NCBI GenBank assembly: GCA_030444405.1
Contig: JARFPM010000001.1
Span: 1 to 64,000 of the forward strand
Direction of reading: 5' to 3'
Length of the DNA stretch: 64,000 nt
Source: Nitrospira sp.
Lineage (GTDB): Bacteria; Nitrospirota; Nitrospiria; Nitrospirales; Nitrospiraceae
The notes beneath the pieces were generated by a model, which saw nothing but the letters and a program-made list of their open reading frames with translations, had not been told where the DNA came from and did not search any database. The position numbers and the translations under genes were made by a program. Position 1 is the stretch's first letter; each line of letters opens with the position of its first letter. Below are positions 43,492 through 51,817 of the stretch, one piece after another.

Positions 43492-44817
43492 ATGCACATC
43501 AGTGTGATCGGAAGTGGTTACGTCGGACTTGTTACGGGAGCCTGTTTCGCCGAGTTCGGCGTCCACGTCACCTGCATGGACAGCGATAACCGAAGAATCG
43601 AGAAACTGGAGAAGGGCGAGATCCCGTTTTATGAGCCAGGGCTTAAGGAACTGGTGGCCAAGGGGATCAGAGAAGGCCGACTGAGTTTTACCACTGACAT
43701 TGCGAGGGCCGTCGATAAGGCTTTGGTCATCTTTATCGCCGTTGGGACTCCGCCTCGGGGTGATGGTTCTGCTGATCTCTCGTATGTCGAGGAGGTCGGC
43801 AAAGGGATTGCGCGGAACATGACCGGATACAAGGTCATTGTTACCAAGTCCACGGTGCCTGTGGGCACCGGCGCAAAACTTCGTGAGGTCATCAGGAAGA
43901 CCCAGACGGATGCCTTTGGGTTCGACATGGTCTCGAATCCCGAGTTTCTCCGCGAAGGGTCGGCCATCGAAGATTTCATGCGACCGAATCGCGTGGTGAT
44001 CGGTGCAGACAGCGATCAAGCGGTTGCCATCATGAAGGATCTCTATCGGCCACTGTATTTGATCGAAACACCAATCGTCGTGACGGATGTTCCGACCGCC
44101 GAGCTCATCAAATATGCCTCCAATGCCTTCCTGGCAACGAAGATTTCGTTCATCAACGAGATCGCGAACCTTTGCGAAAAAGTCGGAGCCAATGTTCAAA
44201 TGGTGGCGAAGGGCATGGGGCTTGATCATCGCATCGGGTCGAAGTTTCTTCATGCAGGCCCAGGCTTCGGAGGCTCATGCTTTCCGAAAGATCTCGCCGC
44301 GCTCATTCAGACCGGCGAGCGAAACGGCTATCCCATGCAGATTGCTTCCGCTGCTTCACGAGTGAATGACATTCAGCGTGAACGGATGATCGACAAGATC
44401 CGGGAGGCGGTCGGGGGACTGAAAGGGAAGACGTTGGCGATGCTTGGCCTTTCCTTCAAACCCAATACCAACGACATCCGAGAGGCTCCGGCCTTGGCGA
44501 TCGGTCGCGTTCTTCTGGCGGAGGGTGTGAGCATTCGCGCGTACGATCCGGAGGCCTTAACGGAAGCTTGCCAGATGATGCCTGAACTCCAGCCCTGCCG
44601 AGATACCTACCATGCGGCTGAGGGAGCTGATGCTCTGGTGATTATGACCGAGTGGAATGTGTTTCGAAGCCTGGACTTTGAAAAGCTGAAGTCTGTCATG
44701 CGGGTTCCGGTATTGCTCGATCTCAGAAATGTCTATGATCCCGAACGCGTCGCGGCCGCCGGCTTCAAACATGTATCGGTGGGGCGGATGGCACAGAGTC
44801 CCAAGAGCACTCGCTGA
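43492..44817 (+). CDS. ugd: UDP-glucose 6-dehydrogenase
   Basis: A 441-aa enzyme that oxidises UDP-glucose to UDP-glucuronate for exopolysaccharide or LPS synthesis. The NAD site is MHISVIGSGYVGLVTGACFAEFG; the central domain has TVPVGTGAKLRE, ELIKYASNAFLATKISFINEIANLCE, and the catalytic cysteine in GPGFGGSCFPKDL; the C-terminal domain has MLGLSFKPNTNDIREAP. The start at 43492 is preceded by GGGGAGGG and opens the family; the track start at 43405 adds 29 residues. It stands alone, with its stop six bases from the HEAT-gene array. Confidence 0.96.
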   Translation: MHISVIGSGYVGLVTGACFAEFGVHVTCMDSDNRRIEKLEKGEIPFYEPGLKELVAKGIREGRLSFTTDIARAVDKALVIFIAVGTPPRGDGSADLSYVEEVGKGIARNMTGYKVIVTKSTVPVGTGAKLREVIRKTQTDAFGFDMVSNPEFLREGSAIEDFMRPNRVVIGADSDQAVAIMKDLYRPLYLIETPIVVTDVPTAELIKYASNAFLATKISFINEIANLCEKVGANVQMVAKGMGLDHRIGSKFLHAGPGFGGSCFPKDLAALIQTGERNGYPMQIASAASRVNDIQRERMIDKIREAVGGLKGKTLAMLGLSFKPNTNDIREAPALAIGRVLLAEGVSIRAYDPEALTEACQMMPELQPCRDTYHAAEGADALVIMTEWNVFRSLDFEKLKSVMRVPVLLDLRNVYDPERVAAAGFKHVSVGRMAQSPKSTR

Positions 44818-44823
44818 GAGACG

Positions 44824-45534
44824 TTAGGTCAGTCTCGGCAATTCGGTCTTGGCCTGCTCCTTGGTTTTCGGCTTGTACCCCATTCGATCAAGCACCTTCA
44901 TGATTCGGGCCTTCAACCGATCATCGGCGTCGGTCAACGCAGTGGCCAGCGGTTCGACGGCCGGTTTGCCGATCTTCCGAAGAATCTCGGTTGCGGATTG
45001 ACGAATCTCGTCCTCCTCGGACACCAGGAGCGGAATGAGCGACGGTACGGAGGAGCCGCCGAGTTTGATCAACGAATCATAGGCGCGTTGCCGCACGTCC
45101 CCGACTTCGTCGTTCAACGCCGCCACCAAGGGATCAACGGCGCGCGGATCTTTCAACTCACCTAAAACCTCCGCCGCGTACTTCCGATTCAACCAGTGTG
45201 AATCTCTAAGGTCGAGCAACATGGCGTCGGCTCTGGCGGCGTTCGGATCTTTGGGGCGAATCTTAAAACTCTTCGCGACCCGCTTGCCGCCTTCTTCCAC
45301 CACACGGATCGTGGCGCCATCTCCCACCTTGATCGTTTTGAGATCCTCCAGCGCCTCCTCGGCGACGTCCAATATGACTGTCTTGCCGTCGTAAGCCAGG
45401 AGCTCGACTTCGAGTTGTTTGGTCTCAGGGTTGACCGCCACCACTCGCTCTGTCACCAAGTTGAAACCGTCTTTCTTCTCACCCCCTTTCGGAGCGATCT
45501 GAATCAACTTCGAAGGTTCATCGGCCATGGGCAT
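44824..45534 (-). CDS. HEAT-repeat protein with N-terminal beta domain (array gene 5)
   Basis: A 236-aa protein, last gene of the array. The first ~95 residues are not HEAT; they are strand-rich (ERVVAVNPETKQLEVELLAYDGKTVILDV and GDGATIRVVEEGGKRVAKSF), like a small beta barrel. The second part has about four HEAT repeats: HWLNRKYAAEVLGELKDPRAVDPLVAALND, EVGDVRQRAYDSLIKLG, EDEIRQSATEILRKIGKPAVEPLATAL. The C-terminus reads KVLDRMGYKPK, a variant of the array's LGWxP end. No catalytic motif. The upstream gene is 20 bases away. A soluble adaptor or scaffold is the best guess. Confidence 0.82.
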   Translation of the reverse strand: MPMADEPSKLIQIAPKGGEKKDGFNLVTERVVAVNPETKQLEVELLAYDGKTVILDVAEEALEDLKTIKVGDGATIRVVEEGGKRVAKSFKIRPKDPNAARADAMLLDLRDSHWLNRKYAAEVLGELKDPRAVDPLVAALNDEVGDVRQRAYDSLIKLGGSSVPSLIPLLVSEEDEIRQSATEILRKIGKPAVEPLATALTDADDRLKARIMKVLDRMGYKPKTKEQAKTELPRLT

Positions 45535-45554
45535 GTATCCTTTATTGGTTTGAG

Positions 45555-46322
45555 TTATTGCGGTTCAGGTGTCCAGCCGAGACTGGCCAGCACAGCCTCG
45601 ACGGTTTCCTGAACCATGGTGTTCTCGTCCTCGCGCAGCACCAGCAAGGGTTGAATGGCTTCTTTCGCGCCGAGCCGCGCGAGTGATTCGGCAGCGTTGC
45701 GTCTGACCAGCCAGTCTTCATCTTTCAGCGACTCGATCAACGCGTTGATTCCGCGGCGATCGCCGATCTTGCCCAGTGCCTCTGCCGCATGGCGGCGAAC
45801 CATCCAATTGGCGCCAAGGAGTCCGTCGATCAGCGCCTCGACCGCCCGCGTGTCGCCGATCTTCTTCAACACCCGAGCCGCGTCCTCGCGCAGGGTGCTG
45901 TCCACGAGCGCCTCGATGAGACCAGGCACCGCTTGGGGATCGCCGATCCGCTCGAGCGCCCACACCGCTGCCGTCCGCACCGCACCGTCACGGTCCTTCA
46001 TCGCTCGGACCAGGGGATCGACGGCGCGCCTGTCCCGCAACTTGCCGAGTGCCGAGGCCGCCTGTTCTCGGATCGCCCAGGAGTCATCTTGCAGCGCGTC
46101 GATCATTGGTTCCACGACGGAGAGGCCCATCCGCACGACCGCGTCGGTCGCTGCCTCCCGAATCACTGCATCTTCATCGGCCATCAGGTCAATCAACCGG
46201 GGAAGTGCCTGTGGACCGGTCTGGCCGAGACTCGCGATGGCGTGGTCGCGCAAGGCTTCGTTCTCGTCGTACAATGCTTGCACGAGTTGCTCGATTCTTT
46301 CGGATGCGCCCTGTTCAGTCAT
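45555..46322 (-). CDS. HEAT-repeat protein (array gene 4)
   Basis: A 255-aa protein made of seven or eight HEAT/PBS-lyase-type repeats of ~31 residues and little else: DEDAVIREAATDAVVRMG, DDSWAIREQAASALGKLRDRRAVDPLVRAMKDRDG, ANWMVRRHAAEALGKIGDRRGINALIESLKDEDWLVRRNAAESLARLG. It ends LASLGWTPEPQ, the array's shared C-terminal motif. The ATG overlaps the stop of gene 3 by eight bases (ATGACTGA), implying translational coupling. PBS-lyase-type HEAT repeats occur in scaffold and chromophore-lyase proteins, but no lyase motif or pigment genes are visible here. Confidence 0.85.
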   Translation of the reverse strand: MTEQGASERIEQLVQALYDENEALRDHAIASLGQTGPQALPRLIDLMADEDAVIREAATDAVVRMGLSVVEPMIDALQDDSWAIREQAASALGKLRDRRAVDPLVRAMKDRDGAVRTAAVWALERIGDPQAVPGLIEALVDSTLREDAARVLKKIGDTRAVEALIDGLLGANWMVRRHAAEALGKIGDRRGINALIESLKDEDWLVRRNAAESLARLGAKEAIQPLLVLREDENTMVQETVEAVLASLGWTPEPQ

Positions 46323-47415
46323 TCTCGTGATCCTCTTCGTGGGATTGGTTTTCCATGGTCGCGATGGCTTCGAGCTTGTCGGCGATCAAGCCGGCATTAT
46401 AGGCCACGAGTCCATCACGATCCGTTCGGAGTCGGTCAAAGAGTGCCTTGTGTGGGCGCAAGACTCCAACTTCCTTGATCTTGGCCAAGGCCTCCATGGC
46501 ATACACCCGTAGTGGGCGGATGGGAATGGCGTCTAGATAGAGCTGAGTCGGGCGCGCATCTCCGATCAATCCAAGGGCCTTGATCGCCAACTCTTTTACT
46601 CCGGTATCCTTGTCCTGTTCCAGCCGCTTCATCAATGGTTCTACGGCTCGCACATCCCCGATCTTCCCCAGTAAGTCCGCGGCTGCCTCGCGCACGAGCC
46701 AGTCGTCGTCTTCGAGATACTCGATCAAGATTTCCACACTCGGCCGTCCGATCCCGAGAAGGTCGATGACCGTCGCCATGCGTGCTTCCTCGCGCTCGCT
46801 GGCTCCTTCGACCTCCCGCAACGCATTGAACGTCTCGTCGATTCGTTCGCGGATTGCACTCAGCTTCTTTAACGTTCCGACGGCGATATCCCGAACGGCC
46901 GGCTGGCCCATGGCATCGATGAATGCATCGATGGAACGGGGATCCAATAATTGATCGAGCATCAGTGCCGCCGCGACTTGCACATCCTGACCCGGATGTT
47001 TGAGCATTTCGCATAGGGGGAGGACGGATGTGGGAATCGCCCCGATCAGGTGTGTCAGGACCTGTTTGGCCGTGCCTTGCGGAGTTTGGGGGAGCAATGA
47101 AACCAACGCCCTAGCCGTGTCCGTGTCGAGCACACCTGCCATCTGTTCAAGGGCCGCTGCCCCTGCATTGCGGACGGTCTCCTCATCATTTTCGAGGAGT
47201 TTGACAAGGGCAACTCCGGCATGTGGGTCCTTGATTCGAGCCAGCATCGCCGCTGCTTCTTTTTTTAGTTCGATAGGCCCGGACCATAGGGCCTCGATGA
47301 GCGCCTGAACCGAACGAGGACCGCCGGCCACACAGGCGGCCGTCGCTCGCATACGGCGCCAATCCTCTTCATGGATCAGTTCGGAGACCAGCGTTTCAAT
47401 CGTTTCCTTCGGCAT
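46315..47415 (-). CDS. HEAT-repeat protein (array gene 3)
   Basis: A 366-aa HEAT-solenoid protein. I use the ATG at 47415 (MPKETIETLVSEL); the track starts with TTG at 47427. Repeats include EEDWRRMRATAACVAGGPRSVQALIEALWSGP, DDDWLVREAAADLLGKIGDVRAVEPLMKRL and DKDTGVKELAIKALGLIGDARPTQLYLDAI, about nine in all. Unlike the others it ends in an acidic tail (ENQSHEEDHEND) and lacks the LGWxP end. The last codons overlap the start of gene 4 by eight bases. The inverted-repeat element at 47451-47621 lies just upstream and separates it from gene 2, so it may have a separate promoter. Confidence 0.85.
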   Translation of the reverse strand: MPKETIETLVSELIHEEDWRRMRATAACVAGGPRSVQALIEALWSGPIELKKEAAAMLARIKDPHAGVALVKLLENDEETVRNAGAAALEQMAGVLDTDTARALVSLLPQTPQGTAKQVLTHLIGAIPTSVLPLCEMLKHPGQDVQVAAALMLDQLLDPRSIDAFIDAMGQPAVRDIAVGTLKKLSAIRERIDETFNALREVEGASEREEARMATVIDLLGIGRPSVEILIEYLEDDDWLVREAAADLLGKIGDVRAVEPLMKRLEQDKDTGVKELAIKALGLIGDARPTQLYLDAIPIRPLRVYAMEALAKIKEVGVLRPHKALFDRLRTDRDGLVAYNAGLIADKLEAIATMENQSHEEDHEND

Positions 47416-47450
47416 CGTATTGAGCAACGGACTAATCTATATCTGCTTAT

Positions 47451-47621
47451 TGTAGTGTCCCGGAAATACGTTCGTGGTGAGCCCTTCGATTGACTCAGGA
47501 CAGACTCGTCGAACCCTGCGGTGAGCTACGTCGAACCGCATGAACGGAACTCCATAAAAACACAGTTCCTTCGACAAGTTCAGGGCGAACGGCTTATGAC
47601 AAGAACTTTCGGGACGCTACA
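47451..47621. repeat. MITE-like element with terminal inverted repeats inside the HEAT array
   Basis: The left end is TGTAGTGTCCCGGAAATACG and the right end, reverse-complemented, TGTAGCGTCCCGAAAGTTCT, so about 15 of 20 bases match in inverted orientation, with the outer 15 nearly identical. Internally CCTTCGATTGACTCAGGACAG and TTCCTTCGACAAGTTCAGGGCG are palindromic partners resembling the common TTCGACAAGCTCAGG-type repeats. 171 bases, non-coding. The right end overlaps the 3' end of HEAT gene 2. I could not determine a target-site duplication. Confidence 0.65.
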
Positions 47622-48694
47622 CTAGGTCTCCATCCTGCTGACGCCAATGTCTCACGGACGTGAAATAAGAAATTCTCATCGCGTGAATCGTTCAACAACG
47701 GAATCAGGAACGGAATGACCTTCGAGCCGAATTTGGCCAACGATGCAGCCGCCTCCGCCCTTGTAAATGTCGGCTCCAACGATGCGACGAGCGAAGGGAT
47801 TGCCCTCTCATCGCCGATTGCGCCGAGCGCTCGTGCCGCCGCGCCTTGGGTCATGACTTCTTCATTCCACCGATCCCCGCAGCCGGCCACTGTCCTTGTC
47901 GCTTGCGGAGGGCTGGCTCCTACAAGGACGTCGATCAGCACCGGAACCGCGCGAGCATCACCGATGCGGCCAAGCGCTTCGACCCCCAATGTCCGCAATC
48001 CCGGCTTCTGCATCGCCGTGACTAGATATTCCACCGCTTGCGCATCGCCGATCTCACCGAGCGCTCGCACGGCATCTTCGCGAACAGCCGAATCTCGATC
48101 GTTGAACAATACCGACAACAGGGGTTCCACAGCCCGTTTCGATTTAGCCTTCCCCAACGATTCAACCGCATGGAGACGAACGAGCCAGTCCTCATGCTGC
48201 AACGCCTTCAAGAGGGATGAAATCGCCGCGTCACCGATGGCGGCCAGAGCGGTAGCCGCTTCCTCACGAACCGCTTTGACCTTGTCTTGAAGCAGTGGAA
48301 TGAGCGGCTCAACCGCGTCTGCGTTCCGTACCCGACCCAACGCCTTGGCCGCGTGCATCCGAACGATCCAGTCGCCGCTGTGCAGCACCTTGATAAGCGG
48401 AGCGAGCACCCGCTCATCAGCAATGGCGGCCAAGATTGCCGACGCTGATTCCTGGACCGAGAGATCCGGTTCAGCGAGGCAGGTTGCCACTGTTTCGACG
48501 GCTGCCGGTCCTATCGAGCGCAACGCTTCGATCGCCGCCTCTCGCACGGAACGATCCTGGTCCCGAAGGAGAGAAACCAGGGGAACCACCGCACGCGGAT
48601 CTTTGAAGGTGCCGAGCAAGCCGGCCGCTTCACCGCGGATGGCCCAATCCTCGTCCCTGAGCGCCGCGATCTGTTCCATCACTACATCGGTCAT
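47594..48694 (-). CDS. HEAT-repeat protein (array gene 2), 3' end supplied by a repeat element
   Basis: A 366-aa protein of about ten HEAT repeats: RDEDWAIRGEAAGLLGTFKDPRAVVPLVSLLRDQDRSVREAAIEALRSIG, GDWIVRMHAAKALGRVRNADAVEPLIPLLQD, HEDWLVRLHAVESLGKAKSKRAVEPLL. Most repeats carry the DxW/DP pattern of PBS-lyase-like HEATs. The end is unusual: after ETLASAGWRPS (the LGWxP motif) it reads VASRKFLS and stops inside the inverted-repeat element at 47451-47621. If that element is removed, the frame would end at GWRPR plus TAA. No catalytic or membrane features. Upstream neighbour 48796-50151 is 101 bases away. Confidence 0.83.
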   Translation of the reverse strand: MTDVVMEQIAALRDEDWAIRGEAAGLLGTFKDPRAVVPLVSLLRDQDRSVREAAIEALRSIGPAAVETVATCLAEPDLSVQESASAILAAIADERVLAPLIKVLHSGDWIVRMHAAKALGRVRNADAVEPLIPLLQDKVKAVREEAATALAAIGDAAISSLLKALQHEDWLVRLHAVESLGKAKSKRAVEPLLSVLFNDRDSAVREDAVRALGEIGDAQAVEYLVTAMQKPGLRTLGVEALGRIGDARAVPVLIDVLVGASPPQATRTVAGCGDRWNEEVMTQGAAARALGAIGDERAIPSLVASLEPTFTRAEAAASLAKFGSKVIPFLIPLLNDSRDENFLFHVRETLASAGWRPSVASRKFLS

Positions 48695-48795
48695 GCTGTT
48701 ATCCGGATCTTACGAAGGCTTGTAGCCTACGTAGAAACAAAACTCGTTGTAGTCATCGAAGAATAATGGATTTGCGCATGCGCGTCGGGGCGCGA

Positions 48796-50151
48796 TCACG
48801 CGATGTCGCCGGACGGGCCGAAGCGCCCGGTTTGCCCTAACGGCCGATCGACGCGCAGATTGTCGGCCTGGCTTGAGCTGATTTCCACCACTTCATCAGG
48901 GGGCGTCCATCCAAGCTTTTCCAACGTATCGAGGGAAATTTGTTTCAAGGCGTCTTTTGCCGTGAGCCGAACGGACGCATAAGAAAGCACGCGTTCTATT
49001 TCAGTCTCGACCTCCGACGCTTTGGGGTCATAGAGGAAAGCAATCAACGGTTCGATGGCCGCGTCCCCGATCACAGCCAGAGCCGCTGCGGCTTTTTCCC
49101 GCAAGACCCCGTCTTTCAGCAACATGATCAAATCCGGAATCACACGAGGATCGCGAAACTGACCGAGGGCAGTGGCAGCGGCTTCCTTGATGAACGCATC
49201 TTCGCTGACGATGCACCCGGGTGTTGGCGAGCCTTCTTGCTTGATTCCTTTACCCTTCAAGGCGTCCAACACGGCCGGGAGGGCGCGTGAATCGCCGATC
49301 ATGCCGAGTGAGGCGATGGCATGGCGCTTCACTGCTCCGTCTTTCATGGCTTCTACCAGCGCATCGATCGTCCGAGGGTCACCGATCATGCCTAACGCGA
49401 TGGTCGCGTCTTCGCGAACGGCTCTGTCAGGGTCCTTCAAGGCGGCGATCAAGGCATCCACGACCTTTGCGTCCCGTACCCAAGACCTGCCGATTTGATA
49501 GTCGGTGGTCATCCCACCCAAGGCACGAGCGGCATGACATCGAACCACAAAGTCTTTGTCCTTGAGACTTTCGATCAACGGATCGACCGAGGGATGTCCG
49601 ATGTAGATCAGCGCCGTTCCGGCCGTCTCGCGCACGATTTTAGAAGAATCCTGAAACAGCTTGATCAGGGCCGGAATGGCTTTCGGGTCGGCGATTCTGC
49701 CCAAGGCCTCCGCCGCTGCGCTCTTGACGGCTCCGTCCCGGTCGCGACAGGCGCCGACCAGCGCGTCGACGGCTCTTGAATCCTTGATCTTGCCGGCCGC
49801 CTTGGCGGCGTGTTCGCGTACGCGCCAACGCTCGTCTTTCAGGGCGGTCACCAGGCGATCGAGCACGAGCGGGCCCATTTTCCCCGCGGCCTCGACCGCC
49901 TGATCGCGAACTTCCATGATGGAATCGTTGAAGAGGCCGATCAGGGCTTCGATCGCCTTCGGCCCGCCGATTTTCGCGACGCCGCAGCCGGCATGGGCCC
50001 GCACGGACCAGAAGTCATCGTTGCAGGCTTCGATCAGCGCGTCCAGGGTAGTTGGATCACCCATGTCGGCGAGCATCCTTGCCGCTTCCTCACGAGTGTC
50101 ATCGTCCACATCTTCAAGCGCTTCTAAAAGATCTTCGAGTACGTCAGCCAT
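48796..50151 (-). CDS. HEAT-repeat protein (array gene 1)
   Basis: The longest array member, 451 aa from the ATG at 50151 (MADVLEDLLEALEDVDDDTREE). The track start at 50193 adds 14 residues and would overlap the upstream gene by 50 bases rather than eight. Twelve or so HEAT repeats: DDFWSVRAHAGCGVAKIGGPKAIEALIGLFNDS, DERWRVREHAAKAAGKIKDSRAVDALVGACRDRDGAVKSAAAEALGRIADP, DPDRAVREDATIALGMIGDPRTIDALVEAMKD. A longer loop with a Cys (EGSPTPGCIVSEDAF) interrupts the series. The end has TLEKLGWTPPDEV then a polar tail. The ATG overlaps the exported protein's stop (ATGGCTGA). Confidence 0.85.
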   Translation of the reverse strand: MADVLEDLLEALEDVDDDTREEAARMLADMGDPTTLDALIEACNDDFWSVRAHAGCGVAKIGGPKAIEALIGLFNDSIMEVRDQAVEAAGKMGPLVLDRLVTALKDERWRVREHAAKAAGKIKDSRAVDALVGACRDRDGAVKSAAAEALGRIADPKAIPALIKLFQDSSKIVRETAGTALIYIGHPSVDPLIESLKDKDFVVRCHAARALGGMTTDYQIGRSWVRDAKVVDALIAALKDPDRAVREDATIALGMIGDPRTIDALVEAMKDGAVKRHAIASLGMIGDSRALPAVLDALKGKGIKQEGSPTPGCIVSEDAFIKEAAATALGQFRDPRVIPDLIMLLKDGVLREKAAAALAVIGDAAIEPLIAFLYDPKASEVETEIERVLSYASVRLTAKDALKQISLDTLEKLGWTPPDEVVEISSSQADNLRVDRPLGQTGRFGPSGDIA

Positions 50152-50614
50152 TGTTCGGTTTCTGCTCGTAATAGGCATCGGGTTGCCCGCCATATGGATA
50201 CATGCGTTTGCACAACACCACCAAGGTCTGTGTCCCGCGGCCTTCGACGCATTGATCCAAGGATTTTGAAAAGTCGAGCGTGCCGTTGAGATTCACCGTA
50301 AAGGGAAAATCGAAGGTAAAGCTGATGAATTTGTATTTGCCCGGTTTCAACCGTAGTTCCCGAAGCTCGGATGTCTTGGGCGCATCGAGAGACTCGGGGT
50401 CGGAATTCCAGATCGAGGGTGTCACACCTGGTACTTGCCACCAAGAAGCGGGGACCAGCTTCGTCGCGTCGATGGTAATCCCGTGTTCCCTGAGATGAGC
50501 GGCCGGCGGATCTCCCGCGAATCCTTTCTCGAGGCCGGCCATAGCCACCAGGCTGGTCAGCGCGCAACCAAATATCAGGAGTGACCAACGTCGTATGGGG
50601 TCAGCGTAGCGCAT
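50144..50614 (-). CDS. Exported protein upstream of the HEAT array
   Basis: A 156-aa exported protein with a signal peptide (WSLLIFGCALTSLVAMAG). The mature part has ITIDATKLVPASWWQVPG, a strand-rich middle (LRLKPGKYKFISFTFDFPFTVNLNGTLDFS) and a Cys pair (LDQCVEGRGTQTLVVLCKRMYP) that may form a disulphide. No family is known to me. The end overlaps the first HEAT gene by eight bases; the phosphatase-fold gene is six bases upstream. Its placement inside a tightly coupled operon suggests a functional link between the exported proteins and the cytosolic HEAT set, though mechanism is unknown. Confidence 0.78.
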   Translation of the reverse strand: MRYADPIRRWSLLIFGCALTSLVAMAGLEKGFAGDPPAAHLREHGITIDATKLVPASWWQVPGVTPSIWNSDPESLDAPKTSELRELRLKPGKYKFISFTFDFPFTVNLNGTLDFSKSLDQCVEGRGTQTLVVLCKRMYPYGGQPDAYYEQKPNNG

Positions 50615-50620
50615 GGATGA

Positions 50621-51643
50621 CTAGTGTTTCTTAAGGGGCCGTGCGGTGGGAGTGGTGGCCGCCGTAGTCTGGAAGATTTCTTCCACCGCCTTACTCTCCC
50701 ATTCCGTATGAGTCTCCAGCCCCAGGATTCTCATCACGGTGGCTCCGGTATCGATGATTGACACCGGCTGACGAATGAGTTGGCCATGTTTTATTCCGGA
50801 TCCCGAGACGATCCAGGGAACGACCGGTGAATCAGTCGTGGGGGCCTCGGCGCCGGGATCTGTCCCTTTTTCGCTGAGGGCGGTGACGACGACGGCGGTG
50901 CGGTCTAAGAGCGAGTACTCCTTGAAGAGGTCCAGAACCGACTTCATGGCGCCATCGACCGTTTGTAACGCCTCGCGATACTCTTTAGAGTTCCAGCCGT
51001 GGGTCACTCCGGCCCTCCCGGCTTCCGGAAGGTGAACCACCAGCAGATGAGGCAAGGAGAGAATCGCGTGCCCATACCCGTGTCCGCTGGTCGCCTTTTG
51101 AAGATACTGCTGGATGTAGGCGACGAGTTTCTGAGAACCGCACTCGGGCCGCAAGGCCCCGCAGAGTTGATAGTCGGTATAGGGTTCGGGTTTGGCGAGC
51201 TGATACAGGGACTCGTCCATATAAAAGATGGCACTGTCGCGGCCCCCACTTAAATCCAGGTAATCGAATAGGCTGGGATGGCGAGGGTAACCTCGGCTGA
51301 ATTCGAAGAAATTCCAGGTAATCCCATGTTTCTCCACCGGCATGCCGGTCACCAGCGACGCCATTGTGGGCAATCGCAGGGCCGGCTTGACCCCGCTCGC
51401 GGACCAGGTTACCGACCCTTCCTTGACGAGTTTGCTTAGAGCCGGCATCGTGCCTCCCTTGAGCGACTCTTGACCGAATCCCTCCAGGACAAAGAGGATG
51501 ACATGTTCCGTCCCAGATCGGGAGGAAGCAGTTTCCTTCCCAAGCGGGGAGGCTGCATCGACAGAGGCGTGGACCCCGGTTTCAAGCAAGATGGTCAGGA
51601 GACCGACAAGGATCGACTGAAGGGGGCGTGAGGGATGTATCAT
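50621..51643 (-). CDS. Alkaline-phosphatase-superfamily exported protein, altered metal ligands
   Basis: A 340-aa protein with a signal peptide (LQSILVGLLTILLETGVHA) and a phosphodiesterase/nucleotide-pyrophosphatase-like core: HVILFVLEGFGQESLKGGTMPALSKLVKEG, LPTMASLVTGMPVEKHGITWN, LLVVHLPEAGRAGVTHGW, AVVVTALSEKGTDPG, SGSGIKHG. The fold is recognisable, but metal positions usually reading DG(F/R) and SDHGM read EGFGQ and ALSEKG here. A Thr nucleophile in LPTMASL and some His remain. It may be a weak or inactive phosphatase, perhaps a binding protein. First gene of the exported-pair plus HEAT cluster. Confidence 0.78.
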   Translation of the reverse strand: MIHPSRPLQSILVGLLTILLETGVHASVDAASPLGKETASSRSGTEHVILFVLEGFGQESLKGGTMPALSKLVKEGSVTWSASGVKPALRLPTMASLVTGMPVEKHGITWNFFEFSRGYPRHPSLFDYLDLSGGRDSAIFYMDESLYQLAKPEPYTDYQLCGALRPECGSQKLVAYIQQYLQKATSGHGYGHAILSLPHLLVVHLPEAGRAGVTHGWNSKEYREALQTVDGAMKSVLDLFKEYSLLDRTAVVVTALSEKGTDPGAEAPTTDSPVVPWIVSGSGIKHGQLIRQPVSIIDTGATVMRILGLETHTEWESKAVEEIFQTTAATTPTARPLKKH

Positions 51644-51817
51644 AACGAAGTATCACCCGCATGTATCCTGAAGTAAGAGTGGTACCCTAACATGCAAATT
51701 TTCCGGAAGGCAAGGTGGGGGAGGCTCCTGACGATTGCTGGCGGAACCGCCTTTCGGGTGCTATGCTCAAACGGCTGGCCGTTTCCATCCCCGCTTAGGG
51801 ATGAGAAGAGGTAGGCG

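Noticed and set aside
43450-44253. 267-aa minus-strand ORF opposite ugd
   Set aside because: Shadow of a catalytic gene with all Ugd motifs.
45655-46512. 285-aa plus-strand ORF across HEAT genes 3 and 4
   Set aside because: Serine/arginine-rich antisense shadow of repeats; the minus-strand HEAT proteins are coherent.
44824-50151. Repetitive DNA that could suggest a CRISPR array
   Set aside because: The periodicity (~93 bases) comes from HEAT codons and varies in sequence; there are no identical repeats or spacers.
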